Notes under the pieces: model-generated
Database searches by the model: none
What the model saw: only the letters and a program-made list of their open reading frames with translations
What the model was told of the DNA's origin: nothing
Shown: piece by piece, positions 22,741 through 28,094 of the stretch
How the letters are laid out: each line of letters opens with the position of its first letter
Position numbering within the stretch: position 1 is the stretch's first letter
Assembly (NCBI GenBank): GCA_045116675.1
Contig: JBGUMF010000030.1
Span: 1-28,094, forward strand
Direction of reading: 5' to 3'
Length of the DNA: 28,094 nucleotides
DNA from: F23-D06 sp045116675
GTDB taxonomy: Bacteria; Bacteroidota; Bacteroidia; Bacteroidales; WCHB1-69
Position numbers and translations under genes: made by a program

Positions 22741-24881
22741 CACTCGCCTTTCAAGTTCTGGTTGTGGAAGTGCAGCAACTTGTTCCAAAGGTGAACACGC
22801 TCCGGCCCGATGACGTTGTGGTCGTAGGCCGTGTAGGGGAAGTATTCGATTTCGATGCCGTCGGTCACGGCCTGGCGCATCAGTTCCAGCGTGTGTTGCC
22901 ACACCACGGTATGATCCTGGCAGCCGTGCATGACGAGCAACGGGCATTTCACATTTTTGATTTTGGGGATGATATTGGCGTTGGCATAGCCGTCGGGGTT
23001 CTCCTGCGGGGTGTCCATGTAGCGTTCGCCGTACATCACTTCGTACCATTCCCAGTTGACCACCGGACCGCCGCAGCTGGCTGCGCGGAAAACTTCCGGA
23101 TGCTCAGTGATGAGCGAGAGCGTCATGAAGCCGCCATAGCTCCAGCCGTCCAAGCCGATGCGGTCGGCATCCACGTAGGGCAGTTTTTTCAGGTACTCCA
23201 CGCCACACATCTGGTCTTCCACCTCCTTCACGCCGAGGTTGCGGTGGATGCACTTCTCAAACTCGGCACCGCGGTTTTGCGTGCCGCGGTTGTCGAGGGT
23301 GAACACCACGTAACCCTGCTGGGCCATGAACTCCAGGAACACGCCGCCGGAAATGAAACTGTTGGTCACCAGCTGCGAATGCGGACCGCCATAAACGTAA
23401 ATCAGGCAGGGATATTTCTTGTTCGGATCCATATTGGGCGGAGTGATGAGGCGGCACCACAGCGAATCGCCCTCCTTGTTGAGGATGGGGAAAATCCGAG
23501 TCTTGCCCATGGCGCATTTGGCGTAGGGATTCTCGCAGTTTTTGATCTCCTTGACCGTTTTGCCCTGGTTGTTCACCACGCTGATGATGCGCGGTGTGGT
23601 CACATTGGTGAAATAGTCTATGAAATAGGTCTTGCTCTCGTTGAAGATGGGCGTGTGCGTGCCGTCGGCATCGGCGATGCGCATAAGCTTCCCGTCTTTC
23701 AATCCGGCCTTGCAAACAATCTGGTTTACCGGCTTCTCCGTGGGGGCGATGGTGAAAAAAGCATACTGTTCCTTGGCATCGAGGCCGTAGAAGTCCACAA
23801 TATCGAAGCGTCCGTCCACAAGTTTCTTCACGAGGGTTCCGTCAAAATTGTAGAGGTAAAGATGACGCCAGCCGTCGCGCTCGCTGAACCACAGGAAGCG
23901 ACCGTCCTTGAGGAAGATCATCCGGTCGGTGGGTTCCACGTAGCGGTTGTCGCGCTCTTCAATCAGAACATTCAGTTTGTTACCGCTGGCGAGGTCGTAG
24001 CGAATAAGCTTGGAGTGGTTCTGCCCGCGGTTGAGGTGCGAGATGTAGAGATATTTCTCATCAGGAGAGAAGGTTACGTTCGTAAGAAACTCGCCATCGT
24101 TGAGGTCGGTTTTGATGTAGTGGTAAACGGGTTTGCCGGCTTGTGCGGACTGTGCCACATCAAAGATGCCGACTTTGACCTGATGGGAGGTGCGTCCCGC
24201 CATGGGGTATTTGATATTCTCCACGGTGGCGATGGGCGTGCCGGTGTTCACCAGGGGATAGTCCTCCACCATGCTCTCGTCCATGCGGTAGAAGGCGATG
24301 AAGTTGCCCTTGGGCGAGATATACTGACCCTCGTCGATGCCCCACTCGCTGCGGTGTACCGACTCGCCAAACACGATGTTCTTTCCCGTGTCGGGGCATA
24401 ACAGTATGGGTTTGTAGTCGTTGAGGGCGGTCTGTACAAACACGCCATCATCATTCTTGATAACAAAAACCTTATTCTTGATGGACTGGTCAATCACGTC
24501 ATCCCAGCTGACGTTCTCGAACTTGTTCACGGTGACGGTTTTTCCATCGTAGGTCAGCGTGGAGTGGGATTTTGGGCTATAGATGGTGTTGGCGTCCACC
24601 CAGGCGAAGCTGCGCAGGTTATGGAAACCGTTTTCACCAAGGTTCTTCCCTGAGCGGAAGACACTCTCTTTGCCGTTTTTGGCGTTGACAAGCATAATGT
24701 CACCTTTATCATCGATGTAGGCGTAATTGTCAGTGCCGGGCTGCCAGCTCAGGCCTTTGACGCGTTCAATCATGTATTTGCCTTGGAAATAGGCTTTGAG
24801 GTCGATGGTTTCGTTTTGGGCCGTGAGGGACAGGATGCTAATACAAACTATCCATAAAAGGGAGAGAAGGGTCTTTTTCAT
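22740..24881 (-). CDS. Exported dipeptidyl peptidase IV (S9 serine peptidase)
   Basis: The start at 24881 (MKKTLLSLLWIV) is chosen because an earlier in-frame ATG at 24905 lies within the promoter motif. The 713-residue product has a signal peptide ending near LTAQ, a DPP IV beta-propeller (about 90-470), and a C-terminal alpha/beta-hydrolase domain. The triad is Ser581 in GWSYGG, Asp656 in HGCQDH and His688 in YDHNVIG. It removes X-Pro or X-Ala dipeptides from peptide N-termini in the periplasm, feeding peptide uptake. It is translationally coupled to thpR and diverges from the deiminase-like gene at 25042. Confidence 0.93.
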   Translation of the reverse strand: MKKTLLSLLWIVCISILSLTAQNETIDLKAYFQGKYMIERVKGLSWQPGTDNYAYIDDKGDIMLVNAKNGKESVFRSGKNLGENGFHNLRSFAWVDANTIYSPKSHSTLTYDGKTVTVNKFENVSWDDVIDQSIKNKVFVIKNDDGVFVQTALNDYKPILLCPDTGKNIVFGESVHRSEWGIDEGQYISPKGNFIAFYRMDESMVEDYPLVNTGTPIATVENIKYPMAGRTSHQVKVGIFDVAQSAQAGKPVYHYIKTDLNDGEFLTNVTFSPDEKYLYISHLNRGQNHSKLIRYDLASGNKLNVLIEERDNRYVEPTDRMIFLKDGRFLWFSERDGWRHLYLYNFDGTLVKKLVDGRFDIVDFYGLDAKEQYAFFTIAPTEKPVNQIVCKAGLKDGKLMRIADADGTHTPIFNESKTYFIDYFTNVTTPRIISVVNNQGKTVKEIKNCENPYAKCAMGKTRIFPILNKEGDSLWCRLITPPNMDPNKKYPCLIYVYGGPHSQLVTNSFISGGVFLEFMAQQGYVVFTLDNRGTQNRGAEFEKCIHRNLGVKEVEDQMCGVEYLKKLPYVDADRIGLDGWSYGGFMTLSLITEHPEVFRAASCGGPVVNWEWYEVMYGERYMDTPQENPDGYANANIIPKIKNVKCPLLVMHGCQDHTVVWQHTLELMRQAVTDGIEIEYFPYTAYDHNVIGPERVHLWNKLLHFHNQNLKGE

Positions 24882-24902
24882 ACGTTTCTTGATTTTGAGC
24901 GG

Positions 24903-24910
24903 CAAAAATA
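24903..24910 (-). promoter_or_regulatory. -7 promoter element TATTTTTG of the DPP IV gene
   Basis: TATTTTTG fits TAnnTTTG and lies 21 nt upstream of the ATG at 24881. The earlier in-frame ATG overlaps it, which decides the start. Confidence 0.6.
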
Positions 24911-25013
24911 CAAAAAAGAAGGGAATAGGAGGCAGTGTATAGAGTGCAGTAATTGGAAATCTGTCAAATCAGTACTGACAAACAAATGCTGGTAAACACT
25001 CCGCTTTTTTTGC

Positions 25014-25021
25014 TACTTTTG
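25014..25021 (+). promoter_or_regulatory. -7 promoter element TACTTTTG of the deiminase-like gene
   Basis: TACTTTTG fits TAnnTTTG and lies 20 nt upstream of the ATG at 25042. It diverges from the DPP IV promoter about 100 nt away. Confidence 0.6.
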
Positions 25022-25041
25022 CAGGCTCTAAATAATACACG

Positions 25042-26721
25042 ATGAAGAAACTGTTTATCTGCCTGTTTTTCGGCATTATCGCCTATACAGCATACGCCCA
25101 AAACGAGACTCACACGTACCGTGACTTGCCTTACCATGCCACTCCTGAGGAGCAGCGGTTGTTGCCCACATGGTACGAGCATGTGCGCTCCACCACACCC
25201 CCGCCCGGCCCCGTGACGGCCATTTCAGAGTTCCAACCCATGAGCGGCGTGATGGTAGCCTACACCAACAAACTCGGCGTGCCCGTTAGCCTCATCCGCG
25301 AGCTGTCCATGATCACGCAGGTGAAGGTGCTCGTCTATCCCGCCTCCGACAGCAACACCGTGAAAGGGTTGCTAACCAGTGGCGGTGTAAATATGGCCAA
25401 CGTGGAATACTGGGTCATCAACCACGACAGCTACTGGACCCGCGACTACGGCCCGTGGTTCATCCTCGACGGCAACGACCAAATCAGCGTGGTGGACTTC
25501 ACCTATAACCGGCCATCGCGCCCGAACGATGACGCTGCCCTGATACAGGTTTCCAACAAGATGCAGCTTGACCGCTACGAGATGCCCCTGGTGCATACCG
25601 GCGGCAACTATATGGTGAACGGATACGGCACCGCCGCTTCCACCGACCTGGTAGAAGAGGAAAACGACAATCTGTCCACCTCCGACATCCAAACTTTGGT
25701 CAGCAATTACCTTGGCATTGACAACTACATGCTGTTCCCGGACCCACAGGGTGAATATATCGCACATGTTGACTGCTGGGGCAAATTCTTAGGAGTGGAC
25801 AAAGTACTCATCGCACAGGTGGCCACTACCAACTCGAACTATAACAAATATGAAGATATAGCAAACACATTTGCAAACTCATTTTCCCCTTGGGGCAACC
25901 GTTATCAAGTGTTCCGCATTTACATGCCCAGCACTGGTTCCAAAGCCACGCCATACACCAACTCCCTGATTCTGAACGACCATGTGTTTGTGCCGATCAC
26001 CGGCTCGCAATGGGACAACGATGCCATCGCCACATACGAGCAGGCCATGCCAGGCTATACTATCGTGCCCGTCATGCAAAGCAACACGGCACCCTGGCTG
26101 AACACCGACGCCCTGCACTGCCGCACGCACGAGATGGCCGATGTGGGGATGCTCTACATCCGCCACTACCCTGTACTGGGTTCGCAAAGTGCCAGCAGTC
26201 CCATTGAGATCACCGCCGAAATCAAGGCTTTGAGCGGCCAATCATTCGTATGCGACTCCCTGCTTATCTATTACCGCATCAACAACGGCAACTGGCAAAA
26301 CACCCGACTCGACCTTGTCAGCGGCGACCAATTCCGGGGCCAGCTCAATGTGCAACCCGGCGACGAAGTGGACTATTATCTCTTCGCCAAGGACCAGTCG
26401 GGACGACGGGAATGCCATCCCTACATTGGGGCTGCCGACCCGCACCATTTCTCCGTCGAACCCCTCGGCATACAATCATCCATCGATGAAAAAGTCGCCG
26501 CCTATCCGAACCCATGCACCAACTGGCTCGTCATCCAACACGCGCAGGGCAATCTCTCCACTATCCGCGTGACCGACATCTACGGACGGACCATCACAGA
26601 GGAGACCTGTCACGGCGACCGAACCTATCTCAACACTGCTCATTGGACACCTGGCGTGTATATGGTCTCCATCACCGACCAGACAGAACGGACTTGCACG
26701 AAAAAAATCATCAAAAAATAA
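25042..26721 (+). CDS. Secreted peptidylarginine-deiminase-like (PAD_porph) protein with a T9SS sorting domain
   Basis: The 559-residue product has the order signal peptide (1-20), guanidino-group hydrolase domain (about 40-375), Ig-like beta domain (about 380-475), and T9SS C-terminal sorting domain (about 487-559: AYPNPCTNWLVI, VTDIYGRTI, WTPGVYMVSI, KKIIKK). This is the plan and length of Porphyromonas gingivalis PPAD. Catalytic-type residues line up: Asp135 (WTRDYGPWF), His242 and Asp244 (AHVDCWG), Cys360 (DALHCRTH), and Arg157/Arg160 (YNRPSRP). These correspond to PPAD Asp130, His236, Asp238, Cys351 and its carboxylate-binding Arg pair. Asn193 replaces an Asp usual in the GGNYMxDG motif. 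It may convert peptide arginine to citrulline outside the cell; secreted agmatine-deiminase-like proteins are the alternative. Confidence 0.85.
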   Translation: MKKLFICLFFGIIAYTAYAQNETHTYRDLPYHATPEEQRLLPTWYEHVRSTTPPPGPVTAISEFQPMSGVMVAYTNKLGVPVSLIRELSMITQVKVLVYPASDSNTVKGLLTSGGVNMANVEYWVINHDSYWTRDYGPWFILDGNDQISVVDFTYNRPSRPNDDAALIQVSNKMQLDRYEMPLVHTGGNYMVNGYGTAASTDLVEEENDNLSTSDIQTLVSNYLGIDNYMLFPDPQGEYIAHVDCWGKFLGVDKVLIAQVATTNSNYNKYEDIANTFANSFSPWGNRYQVFRIYMPSTGSKATPYTNSLILNDHVFVPITGSQWDNDAIATYEQAMPGYTIVPVMQSNTAPWLNTDALHCRTHEMADVGMLYIRHYPVLGSQSASSPIEITAEIKALSGQSFVCDSLLIYYRINNGNWQNTRLDLVSGDQFRGQLNVQPGDEVDYYLFAKDQSGRRECHPYIGAADPHHFSVEPLGIQSSIDEKVAAYPNPCTNWLVIQHAQGNLSTIRVTDIYGRTITEETCHGDRTYLNTAHWTPGVYMVSITDQTERTCTKKIIKK

Positions 26722-26771
26722 TATTCCGTCTCATATTTCCTCATCATTAAACAAATTATAAAACAACACTT

Positions 26772-27995
26772 ATGATCACTGAAACTCCCGTATTGCTGCT
26801 CACCGGATATTTAGGCAGCGGCAAGACCACATTAGTTAACAGAATACTCTCCAACCGACGGGGCATCAAATTCGCCGTCATCGTCAACGACCTCGGCGAG
26901 GTCAACATCGACGCCGACCTCATCCAGAAGGGCGGCATTGTGGATCAGCAGGACGACAGCCTGGTAGCCCTCCAAAACGGTTGCATCTGCTGCACGCTCA
27001 AGATGAACCTCGTGGAGCAGCTGCGCGACATCACCCGCCAGCAACGCTTCGACTACATCGTCATCGAGGCGAGCGGCATCTGCGAACCCGAGCCCATCGC
27101 ACAGACCATCACCTCCATGCCCCGGATGGGCTTCGACTTCGAAAAAGAGGGACTGCCTCGGATGGACTGTATCGTCACCGTGGTGGATGCCCTGCGGATG
27201 CAGAGCGAGTTTGCCTGCGGCGACGACCTCATGCGCAAACATATCGAAGAGGATGACATCGAGAACCTCATCATCCAACAGCTGGAGTTCTGCAATATCG
27301 TGCTGCTCAACAAAGCCTCCGAGGTGACTCCCGACGAGCTGGGCCGCCTGAAGAGCATCATCCGTGCCATCCAGACCCGCGCGGAAATCATCGAGTGCGA
27401 CTACGGTGATGTGGAACTCGACAAGATTCTGAACACTCACATGTTCGACTACGAGAAGGTGGCCACCTCCGCCGCCTGGATCCAAGGCGTGGAAAAATAC
27501 CACGACGACGACGATGATGATGACGAAGAAGAGCATCACGAACACGAGCATCATCATGAGCATGAGCACGAGGATGAGCATCATCACCACCACCATCATC
27601 ATCATGACCATGACGAGGGTGAGGCGGAGGAATACGGCATCAGCACCTTTGTCTATTACCGCCGTCCACCTCTGAACCTGAGCAAATTCGACGAGTTTGT
27701 ATCGCGGCTGCCCAAGAGCATCATTCGTGCCAAGGGCATCTGTTATTTCAAAAGCGAGCCGGATGCCTGCTATCTGTTTGAGCAGGCCGGCAAGCAGCTG
27801 ACGCTCCGCGACGTGGGCCTATGGTTCGCCACCATGCCTGACGACGAGCTCATCGAAATGATGGAAAAGGAGCCGGGCTTGCGTCGCGACTGGGACGAGC
27901 GCTACGGCGACCGGATGCAGAAGATTGTCTTTATCGGGCAGAAGATGGACAAAGAGGCGATAACTGCGGCGTTGGATGCCTGCTTAACCGAATAA
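26772..27995 (+). CDS. COG0523/CobW-family GTPase, putative zinc chaperone with a His/acid-rich loop
   Basis: The 407-residue product has a P-loop (GYLGSGKTTLVN, residues 12-23), the metal-binding CxCC motif Cys71-Ile-Cys73-Cys74, a VIEASG segment, NKAS as the G4-like motif, and a CobW C-terminal domain after about 285. Between about 242 and 288 is an extreme Asp/Glu/His tract with several runs of His. These features place it in the COG0523 metallochaperones, where His-rich loops go with zinc (or other divalent metals). The specific metal and client protein cannot be read from the sequence. It starts 50 nt after the deiminase-like gene and is followed after 21 nt by a SulP transporter, suggesting a shared transcript. 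Confidence 0.9.
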   Translation: MITETPVLLLTGYLGSGKTTLVNRILSNRRGIKFAVIVNDLGEVNIDADLIQKGGIVDQQDDSLVALQNGCICCTLKMNLVEQLRDITRQQRFDYIVIEASGICEPEPIAQTITSMPRMGFDFEKEGLPRMDCIVTVVDALRMQSEFACGDDLMRKHIEEDDIENLIIQQLEFCNIVLLNKASEVTPDELGRLKSIIRAIQTRAEIIECDYGDVELDKILNTHMFDYEKVATSAAWIQGVEKYHDDDDDDDEEEHHEHEHHHEHEHEDEHHHHHHHHHDHDEGEAEEYGISTFVYYRRPPLNLSKFDEFVSRLPKSIIRAKGICYFKSEPDACYLFEQAGKQLTLRDVGLWFATMPDDELIEMMEKEPGLRRDWDERYGDRMQKIVFIGQKMDKEAITAALDACLTE

Positions 27996-28016
27996 TCATC
28001 AAAAAACAATACACGT

Positions 28017-28094
28017 ATGGCAATTTTATCCAAACAGAATCTCAAAGGCGACATTTTCGGCGGCATCACCGCCGGTGTGGTAGCTCTTCCGTTG
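28017..28094 (+). CDS. SulP-family anion transporter, N-terminal part (cut by the window end)
   Basis: Only 26 residues are visible. They read NLKGDIFGGITAGVVALPL near the end, the typical entry into the first membrane segment of SulP permeases (sulfate, bicarbonate or related anions). The ATG at 28017 lies 21 nt after the COG0523 stop, so the two are probably co-transcribed. Substrate cannot be judged from this fragment. Confidence 0.75.
   Translation, partial: MAILSKQNLKGDIFGGITAGVVALPL

Noticed and set aside
22764..24401. A 545-codon plus-strand frame opposite the DPP IV gene
   Set aside because: It is a Val/His-rich shadow of a gene with an intact Ser-Asp-His triad on the other strand.
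27499..27640. Asp/His-codon tract considered as a microsatellite or sequencing artefact
   Set aside because: The frame stays open on both sides and His/acid-rich loops are normal in COG0523 proteins, so it is treated as a true coding feature.
1..28094. CRISPR array, rRNA genes, riboswitches, prophage or complete insertion sequence
   Set aside because: I saw no regularly spaced direct repeats, rRNA signature, known riboswitch core, phage structural gene or transposase in either strand.

Overview
The window looks like a chromosomal segment of a Bacteroidales-type bacterium (phylum Bacteroidota). Evidence: promoters of the TAnnTTTG type with A/T-rich leaders and few Shine-Dalgarno sites; a 976-residue IF-2 with the long linker seen in this phylum; DUF4230 and DUF4476 proteins; a TonB-dependent receptor; and a secreted enzyme ending in a type IX secretion (T9SS) sorting domain. 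The core genes are moderately GC-rich; the left 3.7 kb is clearly more AT-rich and looks acquired. I cannot name a genus.

Left accessory island (1-4158). Two short orphan RHS 'tips' lie on the minus strand. Each keeps only the last ~65 residues of the RHS core, broken at the same residue, followed by a different C-terminal domain: JAB/JAMM-like in one, Cys/His peptidase-like in the other. Each is followed after 10-11 nt by a gene for an exported protein, a candidate immunity partner; one of these has MORN_2-like repeats. A 77-bp near-perfect inverted repeat brackets the block, and small REP-like palindromes sit around it. This looks like a displaced polymorphic-toxin tip/immunity locus.

Information-processing block (4159-12273, plus strand). 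It holds an OmpA-like lipoprotein, mutY and tadA; then a convergent tRNA-Arg(ACG), which is the substrate of TadA; then a divergent tRNA-Gln(TTG) followed by a terminator hairpin, nusA, infB and pdxA. The tRNA-terminator-nusA-infB order recalls the E. coli metY-rimP-nusA-infB operon, but rimP is absent here.

Secreted-protein block (12408-18621). It holds a DUF4476 protein and a large M16 peptidase (plus strand), then two exported proteins of unknown function (minus strand). Just past the M16 terminator lies a ~47-residue remnant of a sensor histidine kinase.

Envelope and metal block (18262-28094). A small His/Cys-rich exported protein and a TonB-dependent receptor are separated by an operator-like palindrome cluster. 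Then come two tandem DUF4230 proteins, a dipeptidyl peptidase IV translationally coupled to an RNA 2',3'-cyclic phosphodiesterase, a peptidylarginine-deiminase-like protein with a T9SS domain, a COG0523 metal-chaperone GTPase with a His/acid-rich loop, and the start of a SulP anion transporter cut by the window end. DPP IV, the M16 peptidase and the deiminase suggest a cell that works on peptides outside the cytoplasm.
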